From assembly GCA_008973525.1 (NCBI GenBank), contig WACJ01000112.1, positions 434,001 to 498,000 of the forward strand: a stretch of DNA of 64,000 nt. Direction: 5' to 3'. Made by a program: the position numbers and the translations under genes. Source of the stretch: Stenopsyche tienmushanensis (Eukaryota; Arthropoda; Insecta; Trichoptera; Stenopsychidae). The notes under the pieces were generated by a model. That model was not told where the DNA came from. It was given only the letters and a program-made list of their open reading frames with translations, and made no database searches. The first letter of the stretch is position 1. Each line of letters starts with the position of its first letter. Positions 12,561 to 25,710 of the stretch are shown piece after piece.

Positions 12561-13559
12561 TTTTTAAAATGAAAATGAAATACGCCATGAAAAACCGTAT
12601 AAAAACAGTTTGGCAATGGTCTTATAAAAGGGATTGTATCCCGAAAAGTTTTAGCACTAAACCGTAATAATACAAGAGAAAAATTACATATTCTTCAATG
12701 CAATCCTAAATTTGGAGAACCGTGAAAATTTGGAAAATGTGAAGATTTAGAGAATAAAAATATAATATGCTCACCTTATTCATGTTCACCGCAAATTTTG
12801 CAAATAAATACACATTTTATATACATACGGAATGTGTTCTATGACTGTAAAAAGAATTCTATATTTCCGAAAATTAAAATAGTTTTTGGTCACTTTGTGT
12901 ATTGGGAGTGTGTTCAATTTTGAAAAAAAATGTTTCAATAAATTCCCATAAGAAAACTAACGCTAATGTGAAAAAACATCGCATAATAACATTTTAACCG
13001 GCGTTAACCAAGATATAGCGTAATTCATAAAATTATGTGTCCCGTAAATAATGTGTTAATGTTATATTTAATTCGCGTGTATGATAACATTTGTTTTCGA
13101 ACGGAATCGGTTGTATCTTTGAAGACCGCCCGTGGCTACTCAGTTCTACTTTCTTTACAATGAGGCACTTTCATGTGTTCATTTTTCAATCGGTTCGTTT
13201 TTTGCGCAATTATAAAAGAAGTTGTTGGCGATGATGATGATGGTCGTCGATGTGGTTGTGTCTTCTTTGCGCTTTTATGGTACTGTCAAGTATGGATGTG
13301 GAGGGCCTGATTACCTTGCAACAGAAACTAGGTGACCAATGAACCGGTCGCAGTCGATGACTTTTCTTTGGTGTTGCGCAACATCTTCAGCAACATGTTT
13401 CGTCGATGCACTTGTAACCTGACCAAGTGATACGACGCATGTTTTGAATATTTTATTGCGCATGCAATTTTATGATTTACTATTGTTATTAAGAGCGTCC
13501 ATGCCGAGGCTTCGATTTCTCGTTACCTTGAAGAATCATCCTGAATTGCTAAATACGGA

Positions 13560-13990
13560 TGGTCTTCAGCTTCTTGCTTATTAACTGAGGAATAGACCAT
13601 TTAACGTCGATGTTACGTTGCGTTTCTTATTTGAAAACAGCTGTCGGCGCAGTTGGCTGACCGCAATTACTCCGGAGTAAGATTTCCAAGTGTGGCATTA
13701 AAAATAAGGTGGATTTAATGACCGGATAGTAAACGCAATGCAAGAATCGTTCAGTTGGATTTAAAGAGATCTCCGAGTTAGTTCTTGTGTCCGATTTAAC
13801 CGCGTCTCTTTAACTCGCGCTATGATTCGCTATTGAATGTTCAGTGTCTGTATGTGTTTTGTTGCTATAGCGAAAAAATAAATTAATGTCATATTCATGA
13901 AATAAATGTGTTTTAGGAAAAGAAGTTCTGATTTGTGGTTAAATTTGTATTGCCAAACATATGGTAAAAGTGCTTTTGTCTTCATTGCAG
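13560..13990 (+). promoter_or_regulatory. Possible promoter/5' untranslated region of the acyltransferase gene
   Basis: This stretch is less AT-rich than its surroundings. It holds a good splice donor (CCGGA then GTAAGA, about 13673-13680) that could end a non-coding first exon. The first coding exon opens with an acceptor, TTCATTGCAG ending at 13990, only ten bases before the ATG. That demands an upstream untranslated exon, but its position here is inference; it could lie further upstream. Confidence 0.3.
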
Positions 13991-14000
13991 GGCAACGACA

Positions 14001-17000
14001 ATGGTGGACGTCATATCAGCTCGCCTGCAGGAAGCTTACATAGGATGGAAGCAGAAGAGCATCGTCGGAGACGATTCCAAGAATCGGATCGGCGGTCAGA
14101 GGCCTTCCGGACTCAATTTACGCAATGCTGGAACAAATAATAGAAGGCGAATCAGCACAGACAAAGATTCGCTGAATAAAGTAAGATATTTATCCTATTC
14201 AATTACATGTCGAATTCTCCCAAAACGAAATTTCAGCTCGAATTTCTCTTCAATTGATCATGAATACAAAATTTCTAAATTCTCTACAAGTCTGACAAAA
14301 TTGTAGATCAACATTCCGCAACCTTTACTACATAAATTACAAATAGATTCGAAGTCTATAGGTTTTTAACACGTAATCGGTGGGCTATTTGCGCGGACCG
14401 CATATGCTTTAGCAATATTTTGCAATTTTGCTATTTTTTTAAATTCTCATTATAATATATGTAACTTTCGAAGTTTTAAACATATCTTAATATTTTTTTT
14501 ATTTTTATTCAACAATATCTGCAGATTACACCCATAGGCACCGAAATAAAATAAAAATATTTACACTCTTAAAACACTTTCTCGTGTCTCGCGGTTTATG
14601 CACAGTCTACGAACACGAGAATTCTCGAGTCCCGTTGTTAACTTGTTAAAAGACGTTTTTAATTTTTAAAAAACTAGTCTTCCATCATTTTTAAACGCAT
14701 CCAATTCAATTTTTATTGTATAATTGGCGTTCCTTTATTGAAAAATATAACATGGCTGATCACCAATTTACTGTATTTTGGAAACATCAAATTAAGAAAC
14801 TTGACACTGAAAGATTTGTAGTATTTGGAGTGTTTAATACATATTTTTAATTTATAAATTAATATATATATATATGTCATTCCAAATGATATTTAATACT
14901 TGCTGTGGCCTCGTAATAAGACAGCTTTTGATATTTAATATGTTTTCCGAGCGTTCCCACGGAAACACAATACACAGATGTACAAAACACAATTAACGTA
15001 ATCAGGCTTAACATTCCACTGTTTTTTTGCATTATTTCGAATGACAGTTTGCCGCAAAACCAAGTTTTTAGTACCAAATCATAATAAATTTCAATGTATA
15101 TAGCCATAATTTTGGTTGCGGAACGTTATTATGGACAATGACAATTTTTCACTATAGTAACATTTCAACACTGCAAAATTCCATATCTACATTTTTTCTT
15201 GAGGATTTGATTGCACAACACTGCATTTTTTTTTTAGATAAGAGAAGCAAACCTGTTCCAAATAAAGGAGATTCCATCGCAAACTCCCATCACTACGGCT
15301 GTCTCCAGACCCTTTATGGGCTCATCCTGCATCAGATGCACTCCCGGAAGCAGAGTAAGTCCAACAATCATATTTCAACAGTATTTTTGACATCTCTTGG
15401 CGATTTTTGTAAACGTTCCTTGTTGTGATGTCTTTTATTGCTTCTGGTAAATAAATGCAGATGCCGTCTCTGCGGGGCAACTCGCGACACTCAATGCTAT
15501 TTTTGCAACATTGACTTTCAAAGTCTATTCTATATCTCTCTCAAGGGGCGAGCAAGTTAAATCTATTTTAAATTAAATATTTCTATCATACGCCAGCTTC
15601 CTTTTTTTCCCATCCGAAACATTGACGTCTGTTCTAATAATATCCATTCGGAAAAATTAGAATCTGAAAGACGCATCGAAATCACATGATTGCGGTCGCG
15701 ATTTTTTCACAATCGCAATCGGCCAATCATGAATACCTATTTGCAATTGTATTACCTAAACTTTGGCGGGACTGCGTTATTAGTCTTGATGAAATTTGTA
15801 AACAGAACGTTTTCATCGTACATATCGATAATTTTTATCTTAACCCTCAAGCGCTAGGAATTCGGCTATCTAATGTATCGAATGTTTAGATAGAAGCGTA
15901 AATGAGGACATAAGCACGTGTCTTTTTTTTCAATAACCGGCTTATCGTTAATGAGGCTGAGATTCTTGTTTTAAGCAATGCAGACGAGTGACTGAAGTCG
16001 AAATTGACCATCCTTAACATCCATTAGCGTATTTTTGAATCCATAAACGAAGAATTACAGCTGAATATTGATGTGTTGTCGTTTGAATTAGATTTCCCCT
16101 CAGTAACGTTATGCGACTAATTAATTTCCAATTTATTTAGGACGTAAGATAATTTTTCCATATTATGGCTATCATTGAGGCATACACAGTAAAATCTCGG
16201 TTTACTCTTCTCAGAAATCTCCAATTTAGATACCTATTGCGATTCAGCTTATTGCGAAATTTCTTTAACGTAAAAAGTACTAAAGGAGACCTTATTTATG
16301 TAAGAAGTATTAGATTACAACGACAAATAAATTAGATATGTGTTTTAATAAAAACTTAATTGCACTCATTATTTTATGAATCGATTATAATTATACAATG
16401 ATTGTTTATGTATAACTTCCTTATATTTATTATTGTTGATATATCTCATAGAAAACTGTCAAGGATTTGTCAACGCATTGAAATGAGGCATTAAAAAGAA
16501 AATTCAAAATCAAAGCATTCTTGTATTGTATTGCAAGAATTTGATATGCGAGCCTCAGTACAATTAAAATAAATATTATTGTCTAAAATCTAAAGTGCGT
16601 CGTCTGTCATGCAATTATCGTTTGTGTTTCCGTGGGAATTGAGCATTTTTCTTCTCGCGCCTTTCCGGTATTTAACTTTATTTAAACATGGTTATAACTT
16701 CTTATTTATTCTTAAATCGTGGTATTAAAAATGCATTAATTTTTTATTCAGTACAAGCAACTTTTTATTGATAACTTGTATGTTATATTCGATTCTCGTT
16801 CTTGTTGTGGACATCTTACTGTGACAGTGTTTCAATTTCGTAAAATGGATAATTTTGCGCGTAAAATAAATATGTAAGTATATATATTACAGTGAAGTGT
16901 TATGAAGATGAATGAACCCCCTTATCAGATGACATTTTTCTTCAGGTTAACGATGTCAAAAAAAAAAAAAATAGTTCTAATCAGTTGAAATTCTTCGCTG

Positions 17001-20000
17001 AACGACTGATGCAATTTCCAATCAAATTGTCGCATGTTCCAAATTACAGATTTAAGAAATGTAGACATCCATAGCCTGGTAACATTATTGATTAATTGGA
17101 TCAGATTCGAGTCTAAAAGATCCAGATAGAAAACGCTGGATCATAACCTGGCATGGTTTATTCGCTGCGGTTATTGCGTCGTGGCTATGACGAAAGTCTT
17201 AAAGCTAATATGTCTTATATAAAGTTTCGACATTTAGACGTTTCGACATTAATAGGGCCAGCAATTTTGATTCATATATCTAGATCGTACTTCGACAGAT
17301 TAGTATACACTATTGACAATAATATGAAATGTGTTTGCATTCATAGTCTTGCTGGAATGTAAAATTTCGCCCTAATATCTGAAAACCTCAAGGTACTGCA
17401 TTTTCTCCAAGTATTTTCAAGTTACCCTCTTTGTTTAATTTTCCGTCGACTTTTATTAAACCGTCAGTTTTTTTTTAATTTCCAAAACAACGCCACATCA
17501 TCACATTTCCCGTAAAGTCCACCTGAACTCGAGAGACTTTCCAATATAAAGACACCGATACGTTAACATAGATGATCTGGTTTCATTCAGTTTTGCGACC
17601 AATTGAAGTGCTGGAAAACGATGATTTCATTTGGACGATAATATAGTGAATATTTTGCATCCGTAGTACATTTTGGGCGGCCCGGTCTTTTCCTGTCCTT
17701 CAATGTCTCAGTCTTTTGGTGTCTTCCAATTGTAAAATGCTTGATTTAAAATTTTCATTTTTTAAAGCAGTTTTCTTGATTAAAATGCTTTAATTTCGAT
17801 AGCGGTACGATTTAAGATATTTAATTCGGCTGATTTTCTGATAAAATCGTTTTTTTTAATTGTCACAGTTAATTGTTATGTTTTACTCGATAATATGCTA
17901 AGCGTTTCCAAATTTATTGTCGGTAGTGTGGGGTTGTTACAGTCCATAGGGCTGTAACAAGGGGGTGGTAAAGTAGGCGCCCGCCACGGGCGCAACTGGG
18001 TTTGGAACGCAAAACGCAGAATACCAGTCGAGAGATGCACATGATTTTTATTTTACTTGACCATTCTATTTCACCTGAATCAACACTGATTAACTCTGTC
18101 CGTTCGATTGCAAGGCGTTCATTTATCATGTCAGCGATCCGAAAAAGCGGACTGGTTGGACACACATATCTTGCGGTCACTCCGTCCTCTTTTAGGACTT
18201 TTTGTGACATTTTCAAGGATAATTGCGAACTCGGGGCTATCTGTACGATCATACGATTGTTTGTTCTGCAATTTTCATTTGTTAATTGAGACGTTTCTGT
18301 CTTTGTGGTCGCCTGTCATCTTCCGAGGAAAATGTTTTTGTTTGAAGCAGCACTCGGGCAGCGACTTTGTGTCGAGTGTTTTCGGTCTCACAATAAATAA
18401 ATTAGTTACGAATGACGAAAGCATCGTATGATTTACGTGTCACAGTGATATTATGCAAAGAGTCCATTGTTTACGCCGTTCATTGGCTTTCCGATTGACA
18501 TTTGTGACACAAAGTGTCAAATGTATAACGTTAAAAGGAATCGCTTCCAATACAGTAGCGCGAACAGTCGGTCTGGGTAGAAAATAGAAGCGCGTTTAAC
18601 TGACTCGCCTCTTGAACATCATCCAATGTGACGACATCTCGCATCTGCATTCAGCCGACACCGGTTCCCCATTCGTACGTGCTGTTAATTAATAAATAGC
18701 GTCGTCCGGCTACCTGTGTTCCTCCACTTCCAAAGGACTCTTCTTCGTCCTTTCGCTTCCGAGTCACAGATGCTGGACGCTTGCTAAGAAGCCGGAGACG
18801 TTATGCAAGGGATGTATCAGTGGCGCGGCTTTTTCGATAACCGTCATTACGTAGGTTTGAATATAACCTATATGTTATTGTTTTCGTATTGCATATCGAC
18901 GCATAGCGATGCAGTCTGAGTGCCCAGCAGTGTCATTTTATTCCCTATTTGCAAAGTGATCTTTTTAATGAAATTATGCTTCCACGCGCCCAAATATCTC
19001 TAAGAAATCATTGCGCCCTAGTCTATTTGTTTGTGCGGAAAAATTAAGTGCTTTGTGTGTTGGAGTTGTCGGTAATAATGTCGCATTTATCTCGCACGTA
19101 CGTGTTTACTGATGTGTATTGATTGTTTATTTTTAGTTTATCATCAAAATGTACTGACCTATCCACTTTTTACCGTATAATGGCCGTGTGCTTTTCTGCG
19201 TCGTCGCTGGCTTTTAAATTTCGCTGATATTTCGCTTATATGCGTCCAGTTTTTAGCATTTACATTTATTCGCTCGATGGCATGATAGCTTAACCAGCAG
19301 TTTAAAAAAAATGCGAAAATGTACGAAAATGTCGCGATAAACAGTTTAATTCGGTTATAACGAGCACAAAGGGACTGCCATATATGACATTTTAAATTAC
19401 TGCGGCTTTATTTGATTACAGATTTTTAATATTATAATGCGCTAACGATTTCAATAATTTTGTTTTTATTGCATGATTCGAATAGTTGAAATCCAAATAG
19501 CAACCCGAAAGCATTGCAACTATTATTGTTATTAATTCCCAGTACGAAAAAAATCGAAAATCAATCTACTTTAATATTGTAAAAGGCAACAAATTAAACA
19601 TATTTTATTAATAATAATTCGTTTTTGATTAATTTATTCTTTGTATAATTACTCGCTATATCCGTGATAATGTTGAAATGATCTTATAATGATTGTTTGA
19701 AATAATATAATAATTTTTATGATAATAATGGGTTTCTATTGGATTGGATTTTTTCATAAAAGAGTAAATTAACTACCAAAATCATTGTGCACCTTTATTT
19801 TACAAAACATGCATTTTAATACCGACTGTAGATTTTATTGCCATAACCCATGAATATGTATTCACCTAATGTACAAACAATAGCTTTTGTATATTAAAAT
19901 CTTATTTTATTGTCCTCCACAGTATAAAATAATTTATTAGCATTACATGCAAATGCATTCATTTTCCTGCAAATATTAAAAATGATAATAAGTAAAACAA

Positions 20001-23000
20001 ATCCCCTCCCAGGTTTAAATCATACTTTTTTATTTGTTAGATTTACCCTTTGTATCGTTGCATGTGGTTGCAATATTAGGAAATATCCCGATATGAATCT
20101 TATCTTCCATTGCTTGAAATCATGATTAGTATTGTTTGCCAAAATGCATTATTAGTCACATTGTTTACATGCCAAAAGTGCATGCAACTCAACTCTGCAG
20201 AAATGAACTCTCCAAATTGGTCATTGTTTGTGTTTATATATGGAATTAATTTGAAAAGTCATCAAATCATAAAATAAATATTCGTTCTTTGTTGAATCGT
20301 ATGAAATGAATTTCAGTCTTTCTTAATTTTTAGTGCTCGTTTTTTATATGTTCCCCTAACGGTGGAATGGAACACAACTATCATGAATAAATGGTAAGAT
20401 GACCTGGAATTTGGTGTCATTAATGAGTTAAATGGTGATATTTTTGATTTGATGATTTTTTCATATGCATTTCATGCTTTCACTAATAATAAAGAAACAT
20501 ATTCAAATTTCGAATTAATGCATAAGCCATCTGGGTCCACTTTCTTATGGAGTCCGTCATCAATTGAACTTCAAATAGTTTGAATATCACTTGTATTTTT
20601 ACTCTAATGTGTCTTACAAAATTAACATTATGGAAAACATTCTTATTTCTTAAATATCATATAGTTTGAGATTTGATATATTAAGTCTATTTTAATTTAT
20701 TTTTAACTACTTAGTCTTATATGATAAGATTGTTTATATTTTCAACGACAAAAGAAAAAGTAAATAAAATTGTCATTAAAATAGTATGATTACGGATTGG
20801 TTCTATTCGGTTTTTATCTATTAAAAATGACTCTTATAGGGTATTGACCTTATATTTGTAATCCAAAGATGAGCTTGATTTCCTGCACTACATTTACTTT
20901 GACTTTGGTTCGACCATATGATGTTTTATCTAGTGGAACGAAGCGTATCAACATATGCAGTTTATATTTTTCTTTGTTTACATCAACAATACTAAAAATA
21001 TGTGACCATTAGCTTTCCGTATTTAAAAATAAATACATCTTGACATATCTGGAATGTATTTTTAAATCAATATGCATCATTAAGAAAACGTAGTTTTACA
21101 ATAAGCTATATAATATATTGACCACCTGATGTAAAATTTAAAAAACGCATAACAACGCAAAAAAAAAAACAATTCTAGGAATTATGTTTCATAGTTTTTC
21201 CGTGACCATAAAATTTATGATTAGAAAATCATGATTCACTTCTATAAACATGTATATTAATTGATTGTTGTAATAAAAATTTGTTCATAATATGAATTTT
21301 ATATCATTATTTTAAGGAAACCACGTTGAGCATTGCCGAAAGGAAACTGAATGTGATCAATGTACTTCATTTTGGGCAAATTAACTATGGAAATAATGGC
21401 TTCTTTGCTAGAACATTCTGTGATATTATTCAAGCACTTCGAGTTAGAAAATATGATTATCCAGAGATTTCCCAAAAGGTATTTTAAACAACAATTAACC
21501 AAATGCATACAATTGTCTATAAATATAATTGTTAATAATGTTTTTGTCGCTCAGGTGATAAAGGATGAGAGCCTAAGAAAAGCAATTGAATTAACCACAC
21601 AGGAAACTCTCGCCAAAATTGAATCCCAGGATCCGGAAAGTAAAAATGCCAAAGATTCATCATATGATTCAATTTATAAATCTGCTGAAAAGCGATCACG
21701 GCTCATTGTGGAAAATATGAAATCAGCCATGTCTGATTTTCTTTTAAGGTAAAATAATTATGCTTTATACAAGCGAAAATAAGATCATCTTATAATGGTT
21801 TTTAATCGAATTTCATAAATGTCGAATAGGTTGACTTCTTGGGTGTTATATAAGCTATTGCCTGGTTTTATTTCATCAATAGCTGCATCTCCGACACAAA
21901 TAGAAATGCTGAAGAAAGCAGGGGAAACTGGATTGCCTGTAATATTCGTTCCTCTGCATAGAAGTCATTTGGATTATGTACTTGTCACGTTTATATTATT
22001 GAATACTGAAATTCGTTGTCCATTTGTTGCGGCAGGAGATAATTTAAAACTTCCATTTTTCGGGTATACATTTTTTCTTCTATACTTATTATCAAAAAAT
22101 ATTTTGCATACTTAAGAATATTAACATTTTTATCTTTAGTTGGTTGCTACGTGGTCTGGGAGCTTTTTATATAAAGAGGAGATTGGACAATGGAAGCGAG
22201 AAGGATCTTATTTACAGAGCCGCTCTTCGTACGTATATTTTACATTGTCTGGGAACACAAAGTAATATTGAGTTTTTCATTGAAGGCGGTAGAAGTAGAA
22301 CAGGAAAGCCGCTTCTTCCCAAAGGTATTTTGACGAAAAATCACGATTCAATTTTTATTAACATCGTTAAAATACTATTTTGATTAATATTTAATTTCAG
22401 GTGGAATCTTATCTGTGATAGTTGATGCGTACCTCGATGGCACTATTGAGGATGCTTTATTAGTACCTGTTTCTATGAATTATGAAAAATTAGTCGAGGG
22501 GAATTTCGTTAAAGAGCAAACTGGTATGCCTAAACAAATGGAGTCATTTACTGGTGCTTTGAAATCGATTTGGAAAGTTTTCAATTCTCATTATGGAAAT
22601 ACGAGAATTGATTTTAATCAACCTTTTTCTCTTAGGGTAAATGAACTGCATAACATTAAAAACAACATTCAACAATAACTTTTTGTTTATTCAACATATT
22701 AAATGTATTATAGGAATTGGTAAGAACTTTCCAACAATTTCCTACTAAGTTATCTCCAATATCTAGAACCCCATCGTTGAACAATTTTGCAAGGGATGGT
22801 AATGAAATGAATGGAGCTATTTCAATTAAGAAGCTAAGCATGGAAAGACATTTAAACTCTCGTGAAAGCTGTTCTAGTTTATATGGAACAGACGTAGTAA
22901 TCGAGGAGCATCGTGGTCTTGTGGATTCAATCGCAAGGCACATTGTATATGGTAATATTTAATATATTTGTATTAATAATCAGTGTACATTTTGAATTAT

Positions 23001-25710
23001 GTAAATTTTATGCTATTTTTATGAATTTAAGATTGTTCACAAGCAACAGCCGTGATGTCGACCAATGCTGTTGCATTCCTTTTGTTAACTAAGTATAGAG
23101 GTGGATGTACTTTGAATGTGTTAGCACAGGATTTGTCGGATTTGATTTGTGAATTGCATTTAAAGAATAGGGATGTCGGATTTTCAGGAGAATCAATAGA
23201 TGTCGTTAATCATGCAGTAAGCAAATACTCACTTTTTAAAAATGTATATATCTTAACTGAAAATATTTTCATGTTGCTATAATTTTTTTATAGATTAAAC
23301 TTTTTGGTCCTGATCTTATTATAACACAAAAAGAAGATAACACCACTATAATCAAACCTGTAGTAAAACAACCAAATGTTATCGAGCTTTCTTATTATTG
23401 CTATGGCTTGTTTTCTCATTATGCTCTACAAAGCATTATACGTACGTACATTTTTAACAGCTATGATTACATTTTTAGACTTTTATATAATATGATTTTT
23501 AAATATGGTAATTTTTGTTGTAGTAACTGCCTTACAAACATTTATATCGATGTCAAAATCGACCACTAATGTACGAGTTAGGAACAGTGAACTATTAGAT
23601 CTATCTTTGCATCTCTGTGAAATAATGTCTCAGGAATTTATATTATGTAAGCCTTGTCAAAAGCTTGATAATACAGTTCAAGAAGCAATAGGAGAACTTA
23701 TATGTAAAGACATATTGCAGGAAAATCAGGTGAATAATTTGCATACTTGCCAATCATATTAAAATTTTCAATTTTTATTCAATTACTTATGCGAAATTGT
23801 TTTTAGATTAGATTGAAGAATAAGTTTGTAGCGTTTTTATATACTTTTATTTTACATTTTTTTTGCTTTTTGACAAAAATATTCATTCGATAGAGCTCTT
23901 TTTGTTCAACAAATCTGTGTTAATCATCTTTTTGAATAATTTAATTTTTTTATTACCTTTGAGTCTTAAAAATGGAATATCCAGGAGGTAAAAAGCATCA
24001 TTTTCGACACTTACTCTTCTTCGCTTTTCATCGAGGTCAAAAAGCTGCTGAAGCAGCCCGGGACATTTGCAATGTAGAATGTGTCATAGGTGAATCTACA
24101 TCACGGAAATTGTTTGCAAAGCTCGAAAATGGCGATTTTGATGTTAACGATATGTCCGATAGCGGAAGACCTAAATTCAACGAAGAGTGTCTTAAAGTAC
24201 TTTTGAAGGAGGACGGTAACCAAACAAGTCGTGAATTGGCTAAAAAAAAAAATGAATTGTGATAAAATGATTCTCAATCATCATCATTCAATGGGATTTG
24301 CCGAAAAATTGGGAGCCTGGGTGCCTCACGAGCTTAACAAAAGCAACAAAGAAAATCGCCTTCAAATTGTTTCTTAACATCTTGCCCGCCATCGAGCAAC
24401 ACGCGGTCATAAACAGCGCTTTTTGTACTGAATATTCACGGGAGATGAGATATGGTGCCTATGCATAAACATGAAGTAAAGAAAGGAATGGGTGGCTCCA
24501 AGAGATACGCCAAAGCCGAGAGTCAAGCTTGACCTTCATCCAAAGAAGACCATGATCTGCATTTGGTGGGGTGGGACATGGTGCATTGGGAAATGCTCGA
24601 AAGGAATACCATGGTCAACAAGGAGCTCTACATAGCTCAGATACACCATGTGAAAGAGGTTGTTCAACTGAAAAGATCCCATTAACAAGGCCAAACCATA
24701 CTCCTTCACAACAACGCCAGGCCCATCTTATTACCATCTTTTCCGCTCCCTGTCGAACTATATGAGAGGCGTTACCTTCACCAATGAAGACGACCTTAAA
24801 AATATCAGACTGGGCGATTTTTGGCAGATCGTCATCGACAAATTGGTCGAGAGGTGGGAAGAGATAGTAAACAGCAACGGCGAATACATTATTTATTAAT
24901 TTATTGTCAAAACTATTGATTTTTGTTTAAATAAAAGTTTTTGATAAAAACGCTACGAACTTATTCCCCAACCAAATAGATTGTAAATTCTGACAGTTGA
25001 TTTAATTGTTTATAGGTGTCTTATAACTCAGATCAATTATGGAGTCGTAGAATTGCTCATTCAATTGATGATGGTCCAATATCTGATGGTGACCCTGAAT
25101 ATATTGTCAATCTTGATGAAAAAGCAGCAAATTATAGGTATAAAGGAATTACTTTCAAAATCTTTGATTTTATATTATTAAGCAGATTTTGGTTCTTATT
25201 ATTTCGGTTTTATGCTTTTGATTAAAAATATTTAATTTTATTTCAGATATCATTTACAGAATCTTCTGCGTCCATTGATAGAGGCTTATAGTATTACCAT
25301 TGCATGTTTACCAAAAATACTGTATCCTGATAACGGTATGTCCGAAGCAGATTTCGTAAAAGAAATAGTTTTAGAAATTGAAGATTCCTTTAATAGAGGC
25401 GAATGTAAATTTGGTAAGTAAAATAGAAAATAATATAAAATAAAATAGACTTAATTCAACAAAACACTATTGATATTATATATTATTGATCTTTTCAGGT
25501 GAAACCATGTCAGTAGATGCAGTGAAAAATTGCCTGAGGCTGCTCAAAGATTGGGGTATCATAGAGAGTCATACAGATAAGAAAGTTAGGATGCTATATA
25601 TCACAAAAAAATATAAAAGTCAAGAAGACTTAAATAACATATATAGTTTAATTGCCAAATTCAAATCTAAAATACCTCACGAAAAATCAGTAGCATATTT
25701 CAAACGATAA
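14001..25710 (+). CDS. mino: Mitochondrial-type glycerol-3-phosphate acyltransferase (GPAM/minotaur family)
   Basis: Catalyses the first step of glycerolipid synthesis: acyl-CoA plus sn-glycerol-3-phosphate gives lysophosphatidate. Family members sit in the mitochondrial outer membrane. Fourteen coding exons with GT-AG borders and consistent phases: 14001-14180, 15238-15354, 21317-21478, 21555-21748, 21830-22063, 22140-22324, 22401-22636, 22714-22951, 23032-23216, 23294-23441, 23524-23729, 25016-25137, 25247-25413, 25499-25710. The product is 861 aa, against about 828 in vertebrate GPAM. Motif I is HRSHLD (261-266, catalytic H261 and D266), motif II is GAFYIKRR (303-310), motif III is FFIEGGRSR (341-349, EGG where vertebrate GPAM has EGT) and motif IV is around VPVSMNYEKL (379-388). 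Hydrophobic stretches near 523-533 and 617-634 match the family's membrane segments. A dead mariner lies in intron 11. AATAAA follows at 25786. Reading and family are near certain; the 5' exon is not known. Confidence 0.95.
17520..17745 (-). pseudogene. Tc1-like transposase remnant in GPAT intron 2
   Basis: Read on the minus strand, the sequence gives RKRPGRPKCTTDAKYS, the linker typical of Tc1/mariner DNA-binding domains (GRPK-T). After a frame change it gives ALQLVAKLNETRSSMLTYRC, which looks like the following helix-turn-helix. There is no continuous frame and no catalytic domain. It is a short decayed fragment, antisense to the host gene. Confidence 0.45.
17930..18270 (+). repeat. Interspersed repeat 'GCGCCC-hairpin family', copy 1
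   Basis: This carries a GCGCCCGCCACGGGCGC hairpin (about 17970-17986) and a 3' part around TCATGTCAGCGATCCG and TCCTCTTTTAGGACTTTTTG. Diverged copies lie at 34505-34665 plus 34836-34975 (same orientation, split by about 170 bp) and at 32070-32250 (opposite orientation, 3' part only). The overlapping reading frames here (17914-18252 minus, 18002-18431 plus) are not conserved between copies, so the repeat looks non-coding. Family unknown. Confidence 0.6.
18803..18850 (+). other. Candidate alternative first coding exon of the acyltransferase
   Basis: ATGCAAGGGATG starts a 16-codon frame that ends in phase 0 at a donor (TAC then GTAGGT). It could splice in frame to the exon at 21317. The preceding 18540-18800 is unusually GC-rich and CpG-containing for this intron, as a promoter might be. 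This is inference from composition and phase only; no TATA box or homology supports it. It would give a shorter protein lacking residues 1-99. Confidence 0.2.
23811..24976 (+). mobile_element. Mariner-family transposon inserted in GPAT intron 11
   Basis: The ends are inverted repeats of about 28 bp with a shared core of GAATAAGTT-GTAGCGTTTTTA, at about 23811-23840 and, inverted, 24945-24976. TA dinucleotides flank them (23809-23810 and 24977-24978), as expected for Tc1/mariner insertion. Between them lies a broken transposase in the same orientation as the host gene. The element sits wholly between exons 11 and 12 and does not disturb their splice sites. Confidence 0.75.
23972..24899 (+). pseudogene. 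Mariner transposase pseudogene
   Basis: It would encode a DDD-type transposase with an N-terminal helix-turn-helix. The first 96 codons are open and show family motifs such as ARDICNV, GESTSRK and DSGRP. After a frame break, WVPHEL and GDEIW (first catalytic Asp) are readable, and HNNARP follows in another frame where active relatives have HDNARPH. The second catalytic Asp is therefore Asn. Several frameshifts and stops follow, and the tail ends at TAA 24897-24899. It is inactive. Confidence 0.8.

Noticed and set aside
17914..18431. Overlapping frames of 95-112 codons on both strands
   Set aside because: They lie inside the GCGCCC-hairpin repeat, and the other copies do not preserve any of these frames.
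21299..21508. Minus-strand 69-codon frame
   Set aside because: It is the antisense shadow of acyltransferase exon 3.
22656..22943. Minus-strand 95-codon frame
   Set aside because: It is the antisense shadow of acyltransferase exon 8.
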